In this document: positions 6,675 to 15,170 of the stretch, one piece after another
Layout of the letters: every line of letters begins with the position of its first letter
Position numbering within the stretch: the stretch's first letter is position 1
From: Clostridiales bacterium
GTDB taxonomy: Bacteria; Bacillota; Clostridia; Lachnospirales; CAG-274
Length of the DNA stretch: 45,080 nucleotides
NCBI GenBank assembly: GCA_021204175.1
Contig: JAJPZT010000092.1
Location: 1 to 45,080 of the forward strand
Direction of reading: 5' to 3'
Position numbers and translations under genes: made by a program
Notes under the pieces: model-generated
Told to the model about the DNA's origin: nothing
The model's input: only the letters and a program-made list of their open reading frames with translations
The model's database searches: none

Positions 6675-8255
6675 TTACGGCTCTGCCTTAAAAAATCTTG
6701 CCTTCATTGCATACTCCTTGGGAACCTTCACAGTCAAAAGGTTAGTCTTGTCAAAGGCTTTCATACTCTTAACCGACACAACCTCAGCGTCGCAGGCAGG
6801 CTTTCCGTTTCTTCCCAAAGCCTTGCCCTTTGTTCCCTCTTTGGGAAGAGGCAAAAATTCATAGGGAAGGGTTACTGATGCAAAGCCGCCGCCGCAGTCC
6901 TCATCTACAAGAAAAATTGCCTGACCGGAACAGCTTGCAACGCACATTCCGCAGTTAATGCACTGTGAATCGTTTACGGCAATAGGCAGAGAAGTAATAT
7001 TATCCCCTATTGAAATACAGCCCTTAGGGCAGGCATCCTGACAGGGATTGCAGGGTATATTCTGAGTACATTCAATTACGGGGTGAACCCCTATTTTATG
7101 TATAACACCGGGGTATCTTTCTATTTCATCGTCGGCTACATAGCCCTTTTTAAGAAGATTTTCGGAAATATCAATGCCCTCGTCTGTTTTTTCAACGGCT
7201 TTTCCTCTGTTTTTCGGGGCAAACATACCCTGACGAAGCTCTTTAAGAGATTTTTCAAGCCTTTCAAGCTCGCCGTCAAGCTCCTCTTTTTCAATAAAGC
7301 CCAAATATTCCGCCGCAATTAAACCTGCCATACGGCCTTCAATCATTGCGGAGGAGGCTTCTTCTATTCCCGAAACGTCTCCTGCGGCAATTACCCCCGG
7401 AAGAGATGTTCTGCCGTATTTGTCGCAAAGGGGAACCTGACCGCCACGTTTGGGGTTATCCTCCATTTTACAGCCTGCCATTTTCAAAAGCTGAGACATA
7501 GGCGAAAGCCCGACCGCAAGACAAATTGTGTCAACGTCAAAATACTTTTCGGTCCCGGGAATAAACTTAAAGTTTTTATCTACCTCGGCTATTGTAACTC
7601 CCGTAACCCTGTCTTCTCCCTCTGCTTTTACAATTGTATGGGATAAATAAAAGGGAACACCGCAGCGGGCTACCTTAGCCGCATGAACACCGTAGCCCCC
7701 TACTCTTGGCGCAGCGTCTGCAAGAGCCGCAACCTCACAGCCGCACTGCATAAGCTGGAATGAAACAACCAAGCCTACATTTCCTGTTCCCAGCATAAGC
7801 ACTCTTTTACCCGGAAGCACACCGTGAAGATTTATCATTGTCTGGGCAGCTCCTGCACCTATAACACCGGGTAAAGTCCAGCCGGGAAAGGTTACCATAT
7901 TTTCGGCAGCCCCTGTTGCAATAATTATGGAGTCTCCTTTAAAATGTTTAATTCCGTCACCTATTTTTACAACAACCTCTTTGTCCTGATAAAGACCTAT
8001 TACCGCTGCGTCAAGCTCAACCTTTACTCCGGCTTTGTCTGCTTCTTCAAGAAGCTCTTTGCCTATTACAAAACCCCTTGTTTTTGCCCTGTGTTCTTTT
8101 GAGCCGAAAAATTTATGTATCTGTTTAAAAAGCTGACCGCCGGGCTTTTCGTTTTCGTCAAAAACAACTACTTCCAGTCCTCTTTTTGCCGCTTCGATTG
8201 CCGCAGACAAGCCGGAAGGACCTGCCCCGACTATAATTAAATCATATCTTTTCAT
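6675..8255 (-). CDS. NAD(P)/FAD oxidoreductase with 2[4Fe-4S] ferredoxin domain (HcnB/OoxA-like large subunit)
   Basis: The 526-residue protein has an N-terminal FAD site (IIVGAGPSGLSAAIEAAKRG, about residue 7), a second nucleotide site (MLGTGNVGLVVSFQLMQCG, about 155) and a C-terminal FAD-contact block (PGVIAAGDVSG). It therefore belongs to the pyridine-nucleotide-disulfide-type large subunits seen in HcnB and opine oxidases. Unlike those, residues 396-442 hold eight ferredoxin-type cysteines (396, 402, 405, 409 and 432, 435, 438, 442), i.e. two [4Fe-4S] clusters, with about 85 residues after them. This is the likely route of electrons to ferredoxin or a quinone-free acceptor in an anaerobe (inference). 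It starts 2 bases after the upstream gene stop. Confidence 0.85.
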   Translation of the reverse strand: MKRYDLIIVGAGPSGLSAAIEAAKRGLEVVVFDENEKPGGQLFKQIHKFFGSKEHRAKTRGFVIGKELLEEADKAGVKVELDAAVIGLYQDKEVVVKIGDGIKHFKGDSIIIATGAAENMVTFPGWTLPGVIGAGAAQTMINLHGVLPGKRVLMLGTGNVGLVVSFQLMQCGCEVAALADAAPRVGGYGVHAAKVARCGVPFYLSHTIVKAEGEDRVTGVTIAEVDKNFKFIPGTEKYFDVDTICLAVGLSPMSQLLKMAGCKMEDNPKRGGQVPLCDKYGRTSLPGVIAAGDVSGIEEASSAMIEGRMAGLIAAEYLGFIEKEELDGELERLEKSLKELRQGMFAPKNRGKAVEKTDEGIDISENLLKKGYVADDEIERYPGVIHKIGVHPVIECTQNIPCNPCQDACPKGCISIGDNITSLPIAVNDSQCINCGMCVASCSGQAIFLVDEDCGGGFASVTLPYEFLPLPKEGTKGKALGRNGKPACDAEVVSVKSMKAFDKTNLLTVKVPKEYAMKARFFKAEP

Positions 8256-8257
8256 AC

Positions 8258-8590
8258 TTAAACCCCCTGTTCATCAAAGGGCTTATCACTTGCCCCGTAC
8301 TGTGTTTTAACATCCATACCTGCTTTAAGAGGCGTAATACAGGTTCTTACGTTAGGCACTCCGTCCACAACCATTACACAGTCTGTACACCGCCCTATGG
8401 CGCAGAATATTCCCCTGGGCTTGTGCTGTTTTTGTGTATATCTGTGTATCATAACCCCTGCCGCCTTAAGCGCCGCCGCTATAGGCTCTCCTTCATATCC
8501 GCTAATCTTCTTACCGTCGAAGAAAAAGTCAACAGGCTTTCCTTTTTCCTGTACTCCCAATATGGGGTGTTCCTTAATTCTCTCTGCCAT
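8258..8590 (-). CDS. [2Fe-2S] plant-type ferredoxin subunit (HcnA/sarcosine-oxidase-alpha N-terminal-like)
   Basis: The 110-residue protein contains a Fer2_4-type domain with cysteines at residues 63, 68, 71 and 84 (FCAIGRCTDCVMVVDG then VRTC). Similar small subunits (HcnA, OoxC-type) or N-terminal domains occur in hydrogen-cyanide synthase, opine oxidases and heterotetrameric sarcosine oxidase. It is the first gene of the minus-strand locus and is tightly coupled to the large subunit. The ATG at 8590 lies 6 bases behind an AAGGAGGA ribosome site. A longer frame upstream was not used because it lacks a ribosome site and starts with TTG. Confidence 0.85.
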   Translation of the reverse strand: MAERIKEHPILGVQEKGKPVDFFFDGKKISGYEGEPIAAALKAAGVMIHRYTQKQHKPRGIFCAIGRCTDCVMVVDGVPNVRTCITPLKAGMDVKTQYGASDKPFDEQGV

Positions 8591-8731
8591 AGCTTATCCT
8601 CCTTAAAAAACAGTACCGATAATTTATAAAAAAATTTCTCAAAAAAATGTCTGAAAGTGTTTTTACCACATTCAAACATCCTTGTCTGCTCTAATTCACA
8701 AATAGATTTTATACGCATATCAGCTAAAAAA

Positions 8732-8760
8732 ATTGTATTTTTCGGAACACCCGTTCTCAA
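8732..8760 (-). promoter_or_regulatory. Candidate promoter of the oxidoreductase locus (proximal)
   Basis: On the minus strand TTGAGA (8760-8755) and TACAAT (8737-8732) are separated by 17 bases, giving a start near 8725 and a leader of about 135 bases before 8590. The arms TTCGGA (8741-8746) and TCCGAA (8765-8770) flank the -35 box as an inverted repeat and could be an operator for the AraC-type protein or another regulator (inference). Confidence 0.55.
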
Positions 8761-8836
8761 ACCATCCGAAATCTTTCACACCTGATAAGAACTCTCCTTT
8801 TTGCCTGCTTTGCGCTTACCGCTTTAATCGAACCCC

Positions 8837-8868
8837 AAAAAAAGAGGTCTGTCCCGAAAGACAGCCTC
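8837..8868 (-). terminator. Early intrinsic terminator between two tandem promoters
   Basis: On the minus strand GAGGCTGTC and GACAGACCTC pair around a 6-base loop with one bulged base, followed by seven T (8843-8837). No minus-strand gene lies to the right, so this terminator stops a transcript that starts from the promoter at 8919-8947. The product is either a short RNA of about 75 bases or an attenuated leader for the oxidoreductase locus. Confidence 0.75.
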
Positions 8869-8918
8869 CTCGCGTTAACATTTATAATTTTTATGTACCA
8901 TGAGTTTTTATAAGACAT

Positions 8919-8947
8919 AATATACTCTCTTTTTTTTGCTGTGTCAA
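8919..8947 (-). promoter_or_regulatory. Strong sigma-A-type promoter (distal)
   Basis: TTGACA (8947-8942), a 17-base spacer and TATATT (8924-8919) on the minus strand form a near-consensus promoter. Initiation is expected near 8912, only about 44 bases before the terminator hairpin. Confidence 0.7.
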
Positions 8948-9126
8948 TATTTTTAAGTCAGCCATTTTATCAGCCATAATTTTTTCTTATATTCAAGGTA
9001 TGTAAAAATGTTTTCATAAATCTGGGGCGGTTAAAATTGTACCTATCTGGGTCTGTTTTTTTGACTTCCGGATAATTATAATTAAATTATAAACAATATA
9101 ATTATCATAATTAAGGAGGAGAGAAA
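8948..9126 (+). other. Upstream region of the GH95 gene
   Basis: This stretch is AT-rich with no gene. TTGACT (9061-9066) and TATAAT (9077-9082) occur but only 10 bases apart, so the promoter of the GH95 gene is not settled. A strong AGGAGGAGA ribosome site (9114-9122) precedes the ATG. Confidence 0.4.
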
Positions 9127-12100
9127 ATGTTAAAACAAGTATGTGCAGGTGTTTTGGCTGTTTCTTTGGTTTTCGGCTCTTCGGGCAGTACACTGCTTAT
9201 GGCAGACGAAGAAGATGCTTTATCTGAAATTTCAGAAGAAGCTGCCGAAGAAAACTTGGTTTTCGAAGATGAAGAACAAGTTTTAAGCGGCACTGCAGTC
9301 AACACGGAAATTTCAGAGAATGCCGATATGGCGGATGACAGCGAAAACAGCTCCGGCTTTGACCCGGAAACAGTAATGTGGACAAATACTACGATAGAGA
9401 CTGTCCTTGCGGAAGCGGGAATTTATTCAAACGCCGCTGAGGTAAATCCCAATGCGGCAAAAACCGACGTAGATGCTCAAAATCCCTATGACAGTCAGGG
9501 AACAGCCTACAACGGTTGGGAATATTCGGAATATGTATGGACACACTACTACCCCATAGGCAACGGCAGAATGGCGGGAATGGTAGCCGGAGGTATTGAC
9601 AAAGAGGTTATACAGATTAACGAGGACACTGTTTGGGACGGCTCTCCCTACGGAAGTCTTGTTGACGAAAGCGGAAACGCCCTTACAACCCTTGCAGCTA
9701 CATTTGCGGCAAGCACAATTTCAACAGCCTATAAAACAAGCGGAAGCACTGAGGGCGGCTGGAAATATTACAGAGGTGCTGATGCCAACGGAAATCCAGC
9801 GGAAATAGGTGCGGCTGATGTAACTGTAGGCGATGAAGCCTTTCAGGAAAATTTCAGCGAATATGCTTCCCAGAGCATAGCAAACAGAGCCTTAAACATT
9901 GACAACTCGGCAACAGAAGAAGCTGTTCAGGACAGATGGACAATGGAATCTCTTGTAGAATATGCCTTTTTGGGTGCACCCTCTTCACAGAGAGCCTATA
10001 AGTCATTTGTTGAGGTTTATCTTGTTTTCGGTCAGACCTCATCTGAAGCCGAAAACTATGTTAAAAGCCTTGATATGACAAAGGGCATTGTTACTGTTGA
10101 ATATGATTATAACGGTTCACATTTTAAGAGGGAAAGCTTTGCAAGCTATCCCGATCAGGCAATTGTTACACACGTTGAGTCGGATAACCCCTTAAGCTTT
10201 TCTGCAGAACTTCACACCTACCACAGCAGTACATCAGGCTATTACAGCTATGAAAAGGTAAGCGACAACGAGGTTAAGGTTAAAGCAGCCGTAACAGACA
10301 GCAACAAAAACAACAATGACCCGGGAACGGTAAATGCAATTCAGTTTGAAGCGAGAATGATTCTTGACGGCGACGGCAGCTTTTCGGTTTCTTCCGACAA
10401 TACAACAGTCAGTGTTGTTGGAGGAACAGAAGCAACGGTTTATGTTGTAGGTGCAACAAACTATGTTGACTATTTAACTCTTGACAATTCAAAACAGGGT
10501 GCAGACTGCGATAAATATGAAGCAAACATAAAAAGCAAATCCTACGAAACAATTAAAGAAAGACATCTTGAGGACTTTTCCTCACAGTTTGATTTAACCG
10601 ACATAAGCCTTGACAATGTGAACGGTGTCGATTACAGCGATACTCCCACAGAGGAGAGAGTAAGAGCGGATATAAACGGAGAAAGCGGCTTCTTAAAGGG
10701 GGCAGGCTCAAAGCTTGCAACGGCAAACTCAAACGGCGTTTATTCAACCTATACCTACGGCGACAATCAGCTTGCGGCGCTGGAGTTTAACTACGGAAAA
10801 TATCTTATTATAAGCGGCTCACGTGACGGCAGAGAAGCAAGCGGCGAGGGCGAAATAGATATTCCCGAAAGCCAGCCCCTAAACCTTACGGGTAAGTGGA
10901 ATGCGGCTCTTTCAGCTTCATGGAAGGGCAAATATACTATAAACATTAACACCGAAATGAACTACTGGGCAGCTCAGCCTCTTAATTTGGCTTCATGTGA
11001 AAAGCCCCTTATAGATACCCTTGACGAATTAGCAGAAAGCGGAAGCATAACTGCCGCAAACCAATATGCTATATATAACGACAGAGGGGACGATACATAT
11101 GAACCCGGCGACCCTTGGGTAACCCACCACAATTTTGACCTTTGGAGAGGAACACAGCCCATAGACAACGCAACGGCAGGTCTTTGGCCCACGGGTGGCG
11201 CATGGCTTCTTGACCATGCTTGGCAGTATTATCAGTATAACAAGGACGAGGAATATTTGGCAGAGATTTACCCTTATATGGTAGGCGCCGCAAAATTCTT
11301 CACGCAGTTCCTTGTTGTTGACCCGGAAACAGGCTATCTTGTGACGGCGGCTTCATGCTCACCGGAACAGGGCGGTGTTCAGCCCGGTGCGGCTATGGAT
11401 ACTCAGCTTATAAGAAACCTTTATGATATGGTTGTTGAGGCTTCTTCTGTTTTGAAAAAGACAAGCGAAAATTCCGAGCTTATAGCTGCAATAAACGAAC
11501 AAATGCCTTCAACCTATTTGGGCGATGAGGAAGGTAAGGTCGCTCCCAACCTTATAGATTCATCGGGACTTATTAAGGAATGGGCAAGAGGAGACGTAAG
11601 CTTTGACATTTCGGAAACAACTGACACATCTAAAATAAAGTGGACTGTTACCAATCCCTTTACGGCAGTTGTTTCAACAGTATATAACCACGGCGCAAGC
11701 AATTCAACAAACCACAGACACTGCTCACACCTTTGGGAAATGTTCCCCGGTACTCACTTAAGTGCTTACAGCGACAACAAGGACGAACAGGCTATATTCA
11801 AGGCTTTCCAAAAATCCGTTTCAGCCAGAAGCACAGGCAGCGGACAGGGCTGGGGTCTTGCCTGGAGAATAGGCTTAAATGCAAGAGCCTTAGACGGCGA
11901 CAGTGCTTCGTCAATGCTTGAGCAGCTTTTGACAACAAGAACATCTCCAAACCTTTTCGACCAGCACCCCAACTTCCAAATCGACGGAAACTACGGAGCA
12001 ACGGCAGGCATTATAGAAATGCTTATTCAAAGCCATGACGGAACAATAAACCTTCTTCCGGCTCTTCCTTCAAACTGGCAGTCCGGTTCATTTACAGGCT

Positions 12101-13068
12101 TTAAAACAAGGCTCGGAGCAACAGTTGATTTAAGCTGGGAAAACAGCATTCCCACAGAAGCGGTAATTCACACAACTGAAAGCGGAAATTTAAGTATAAG
12201 AACAAAATATGCAGGTCAGGCGGTTGTTTACAACGCAATAGGCGAGGTTGTAGACAGTGTGCTTAACAGCGACGAAAACCTTATTACATTCTATGCTTCA
12301 AAAAATTCAACCTATACAATAAAGAGCTTCGGCTCAAGCATAACCGAAGGCGAAACGGTTTATTATGCTTCGGATGTTACCGAATTTTATGCGAGCGACA
12401 ACGGCACAAAGCCTAAGCTTGCAAACGACAATACAGAGGTAGGCTACCTTTACAACCGTGAAGGCGTAAGCATAGGCTATGCCGTAAACGATTTCAGCTT
12501 TAACGGTCTTAAGGCACTTGTTCTCAATATGGCTTCCGTAAGAGACAGCAACATATATTTAACAATAACTGTAGACAGTGTCGACGGAACAGAAATAGCC
12601 CATCAGATTGTAACAACGGGAAATAATGAAATTGACCTTTACAATCTTGACGGCATATCCGAAAGCCACACAATTTGGCTGACATTTACGCAAGACCCTT
12701 ACAGCAGCTCACAAAAATATTTGGGCAACGCAGGAAATCTGACAGCCACTTACGCAAGCTCTTCAAGCGGCGGCAGCGGCGGCGATGATAGCTCAACAAC
12801 CGAATCCACAACAGAAGCGACCGCCGAAGCAACTACCGAAGCTCCCGAAGGTATTAGAGGCGACGTTGACAACAATGGTAAAATCACTGCAAATGACGCA
12901 GCCTGTCTGCTGGCATATGTTATTGACGGCGAAGCGAAAAATTCCGAATGGAACGTTTCAGACTACGGAGCAAATGTAGACGGCAACGCAGGCATAACCG
13001 CTTCAGACGCGGCTCTTATTCTTGCAAAAACACTAAATGCCTCAGTTGATTTTGCGGCATATGAATAA
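9127..13068 (+). CDS. Secreted GH95 alpha-fucosidase/galactosidase-type enzyme with dockerin
   Basis: The 1313-residue protein has a signal peptide (1-26), an acidic, serine-rich stretch to about 130, then the GH95 N-terminal domain (YYPIGNGRMAGMVAGGIDKE, about 141-160). The (alpha/alpha)6 catalytic part contains ININTEMNYW near residue 606, PEQGG at E747 and QIDGNYGATAG with D953, in the places of the known GH95 Asn pair, acid and base residues. A Ser/Thr/Glu linker (about 1213-1243) leads to a type I dockerin with two Ca-binding repeats (GDVDNNGKITANDAA and ANVDGNAGITASDAA). GH95 enzymes release terminal L-fucose or L-galactose from plant xyloglucan or host glycans. The dockerin predicts attachment to a cohesin protein not in this window. 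Single-gene unit with its own terminator. Confidence 0.9.
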   Translation: MLKQVCAGVLAVSLVFGSSGSTLLMADEEDALSEISEEAAEENLVFEDEEQVLSGTAVNTEISENADMADDSENSSGFDPETVMWTNTTIETVLAEAGIYSNAAEVNPNAAKTDVDAQNPYDSQGTAYNGWEYSEYVWTHYYPIGNGRMAGMVAGGIDKEVIQINEDTVWDGSPYGSLVDESGNALTTLAATFAASTISTAYKTSGSTEGGWKYYRGADANGNPAEIGAADVTVGDEAFQENFSEYASQSIANRALNIDNSATEEAVQDRWTMESLVEYAFLGAPSSQRAYKSFVEVYLVFGQTSSEAENYVKSLDMTKGIVTVEYDYNGSHFKRESFASYPDQAIVTHVESDNPLSFSAELHTYHSSTSGYYSYEKVSDNEVKVKAAVTDSNKNNNDPGTVNAIQFEARMILDGDGSFSVSSDNTTVSVVGGTEATVYVVGATNYVDYLTLDNSKQGADCDKYEANIKSKSYETIKERHLEDFSSQFDLTDISLDNVNGVDYSDTPTEERVRADINGESGFLKGAGSKLATANSNGVYSTYTYGDNQLAALEFNYGKYLIISGSRDGREASGEGEIDIPESQPLNLTGKWNAALSASWKGKYTININTEMNYWAAQPLNLASCEKPLIDTLDELAESGSITAANQYAIYNDRGDDTYEPGDPWVTHHNFDLWRGTQPIDNATAGLWPTGGAWLLDHAWQYYQYNKDEEYLAEIYPYMVGAAKFFTQFLVVDPETGYLVTAASCSPEQGGVQPGAAMDTQLIRNLYDMVVEASSVLKKTSENSELIAAINEQMPSTYLGDEEGKVAPNLIDSSGLIKEWARGDVSFDISETTDTSKIKWTVTNPFTAVVSTVYNHGASNSTNHRHCSHLWEMFPGTHLSAYSDNKDEQAIFKAFQKSVSARSTGSGQGWGLAWRIGLNARALDGDSASSMLEQLLTTRTSPNLFDQHPNFQIDGNYGATAGIIEMLIQSHDGTINLLPALPSNWQSGSFTGFKTRLGATVDLSWENSIPTEAVIHTTESGNLSIRTKYAGQAVVYNAIGEVVDSVLNSDENLITFYASKNSTYTIKSFGSSITEGETVYYASDVTEFYASDNGTKPKLANDNTEVGYLYNREGVSIGYAVNDFSFNGLKALVLNMASVRDSNIYLTITVDSVDGTEIAHQIVTTGNNEIDLYNLDGISESHTIWLTFTQDPYSSSQKYLGNAGNLTATYASSSSGGSGGDDSSTTESTTEATAEATTEAPEGIRGDVDNNGKITANDAACLLAYVIDGEAKNSEWNVSDYGANVDGNAGITASDAALILAKTLNASVDFAAYE

Positions 13069-13106
13069 CAGCCGAAAAATCAAAGCATTTATATCATAAA
13101 TCCTTA

Positions 13107-13134
13107 AAAGCTGCCGGTTTTCGCCGGCAGCTTT
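13107..13134 (+). terminator. Intrinsic terminator after the GH95 gene
   Basis: Perfect 11-bp arms AAAGCTGCCGG and CCGGCAGCTTT with a 6-base loop, then ACTTTAATCTTTTTT. It starts 38 bases past the stop. Confidence 0.85.
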
Positions 13135-13279
13135 ACTTTAATCTTTTTTAAAATGAAACTTCAATTATATATTTATACCTTCATTTCTTTTAAATTATGT
13201 GTGTTTGCAATGTCCTCGGAGAAGCCTGTCAAGCAGTAATTACATATTTTACGAATGAATTAATCTTTGTGAAAACATA

Positions 13280-13308
13280 TTGACTTTAGCTTAAAATAAT
13301 TCTATACT
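13280..13308 (+). promoter_or_regulatory. Promoter of the SLH-like gene
   Basis: TTGACT (13280-13285), a 17-base spacer and TATACT (13303-13308). The expected start near 13315 leaves a leader of about 40 bases to the ATG at 13355. Confidence 0.7.
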
Positions 13309-13354
13309 TAAATTACGGGAAACTTTAATGTTTGTAAAGAAAGAGGTGATTTTT

Positions 13355-15013
13355 ATGAAAAAATTATTTATGCTGACGGTATTGCTTCTGTTTGCCTTTT
13401 CGATTAATGCTTATGCCGATACCGGTAAAACTACAGAAAGATATATTGACGCAGAGGAAGCAGGCAGCTCAAAAGTGCCGATTGAGGGCTTAGACGGCTG
13501 TTACATTACGGCAGACCCAACGGGCAGCTATGTTAATATAGTAAATGCATACGGCAGTAAGCTCACAAACACAGCCTTTAAGTGTGTATATAACAAAGCC
13601 GACTACGGCAGCTATTTAAAAGTAAGGTATTACAAAACAAACGATTTGTCCGGCTTTACAGTGCTTAATAAGGATTTAGAGGAAATTATACCTCAAAGTC
13701 ACTACCATCAAATAAGTGCCGAAGCAGTTAAAGGTTCTGATTATTTTGTATGTGATAAGAGAGACGAAAACGGAACTCTGACCGCCGACTATTATTGGCT
13801 CGGTTATAATTTTGAATTTGAGGGGCTGAAAGAAATTTATTCCGCTGACGGCGAATTAACTCAGGTCAGCAGATATGCAAAAGAGCGAATAGCAGCGGCG
13901 CAGGAGTCCGGTTTAATTCCTGACAATATGAAATATAATTATTTCAGTGATGAAATAACAAGGTATGATATGGCTTGCCTTGCATTGGACGTTGTTTTGG
14001 ATAAATATAACACGAACATTTATTCTTACATAACCGAAAATAATATTTCGCTGAACTACGGAAAATACCTTGACGTTGTTTCCCCTAATATACTCCTTGC
14101 GGAGGAAATGGGGCTTATAAAACCCTCGGACAGCAAATACTTTAAGCCTAATGAAGCAATAACAAGGCAGGAAGCGGCATACATACTTAACCGCTTATGT
14201 GAGATTTTCGAGGTTGAGACCACCCCTAAAGAAACCTTGTTTGAGGACGACGGCGACATAGCCGACTGGGCAAGAGAAGCTGTTTATAATGTAAGCGGCA
14301 CACGGACAGACGATACCTATATTCTTGCACAGGCTCCTGCCAACAGCTTTATGCCTAATGAAACAGACTACAGCCTTGAACGTGCCGTTATGGCTGTATG
14401 GCGAATAGCTAATTGGGACATTATTGATTTCAGCGAGTATGAAACAAATTTCAGAAATATAGATATAGGCTGCGGCTTGTACGCCTGCCAAAATTCAGAC
14501 GGCAAATGGGGAGTTTACGGCAATGGTTTTTCTGTTGATGCCTTTTATGAATTGCCTTGTAACAGTGACAGGTACTATGCTTTTGACGGATATTTTACCT
14601 TAGCTTTATATGATATATTCTGCTTACAACCAGAAAATTCAGGCACTTCAAGAACTGATAATACCTACTTTGTTTTTAACGGTGACGGAGAGTTGATAAA
14701 AACATTAACCTATGGTATTGAAGACATTCAATCAGAAAAACCCTGCGGTTGTGTTTTTGTTGAGGTTATACCTGTTATAGCTTCGGGGTCAAACATTATT
14801 TTTGACGGTATGACAGAAGAGGATAAAAGCAGCTCTCAGACAAGTTATTACACAGCATTTATTAAAAGGCTTGTAAGCGAAAAAATAGCAGGTGAAGAGT
14901 ATACGGTTATAAGACCTTATGAAAATATTGGTTTTACGGCAACCGAAAAATCCACGGGTAAAAAATGTGTGCTTAATGCAGACGGAAGTTTTAAAGAATA
15001 TATAGAAGAATAA
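13355..15013 (+). CDS. Secreted protein with SLH-like repeats and a WG-type repeat
   Basis: I chose the ATG at 13355 (MKKLFMLTVLLLFAFSINAYA, a clear signal peptide) because AAAGAGGTGA lies just before it; an in-frame ATG 27 bases earlier lacks a site. The 552-residue product has three divergent surface-layer-homology-like segments: about 170-225 (DEITRYDMACLALD), 237-290 (EAITRQEAAYILNRL) and 297-355 (DWAREAVY, SLERAVMAVWRI). The later part has one WG-type repeat (NSDGKWGVYGNG, about 377). SLH domains bind secondary cell-wall polymers, so cell-surface display is likely. No enzymatic domain was recognised. Monocistronic between its own promoter and terminator. Confidence 0.7.
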   Translation: MKKLFMLTVLLLFAFSINAYADTGKTTERYIDAEEAGSSKVPIEGLDGCYITADPTGSYVNIVNAYGSKLTNTAFKCVYNKADYGSYLKVRYYKTNDLSGFTVLNKDLEEIIPQSHYHQISAEAVKGSDYFVCDKRDENGTLTADYYWLGYNFEFEGLKEIYSADGELTQVSRYAKERIAAAQESGLIPDNMKYNYFSDEITRYDMACLALDVVLDKYNTNIYSYITENNISLNYGKYLDVVSPNILLAEEMGLIKPSDSKYFKPNEAITRQEAAYILNRLCEIFEVETTPKETLFEDDGDIADWAREAVYNVSGTRTDDTYILAQAPANSFMPNETDYSLERAVMAVWRIANWDIIDFSEYETNFRNIDIGCGLYACQNSDGKWGVYGNGFSVDAFYELPCNSDRYYAFDGYFTLALYDIFCLQPENSGTSRTDNTYFVFNGDGELIKTLTYGIEDIQSEKPCGCVFVEVIPVIASGSNIIFDGMTEEDKSSSQTSYYTAFIKRLVSEKIAGEEYTVIRPYENIGFTATEKSTGKKCVLNADGSFKEYIEE

Positions 15014-15017
15014 ATCC

Positions 15018-15041
15018 AAAGCCGCCGAAAAGCGGCTTTTT
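15018..15041 (+). terminator. Intrinsic terminator after the SLH-like gene
   Basis: Arms AAAGCCGC and GCGGCTTT with a 6-base loop, ending in five T. It starts 4 bases past the stop codon. Confidence 0.85.
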
Positions 15042-15100
15042 ATAATCAATATTGAAACAAAGCTTTCCTGCAAATTTTAATAAAAATAAGCTTAAAGCAC

Positions 15101-15129
15101 TGTACATTTTGAGAATTTTATATTATAAT
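15101..15129 (+). promoter_or_regulatory. Candidate promoter of the potassium-uptake genes
   Basis: TGTACA (15101-15106), a 17-base spacer and a perfect TATAAT (15124-15129). The -35 box matches the consensus at four of six positions. Confidence 0.55.
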
Positions 15130-15170
15130 AGCTATTAGTTATCAAGTATTTTTTAACAGGATTGATTAAT

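Noticed and set aside
8591..8760. Minus-strand frame running into the HcnA-like gene
   Set aside because: It has a TTG start without a ribosome site and overlaps a different frame of the clear Fer2 gene. I could not recognise the sequence.
8875..8901. Eight-codon frame (MVHKNYKC) just before the 8837-8868 terminator, as a leader peptide
   Set aside because: It would begin about 11 bases into the RNA with no ribosome site, and there is no informative codon run.
9061..9082. TTGACT and TATAAT as the GH95 promoter
   Set aside because: The boxes are only 10 bases apart, too close for a sigma-A promoter.
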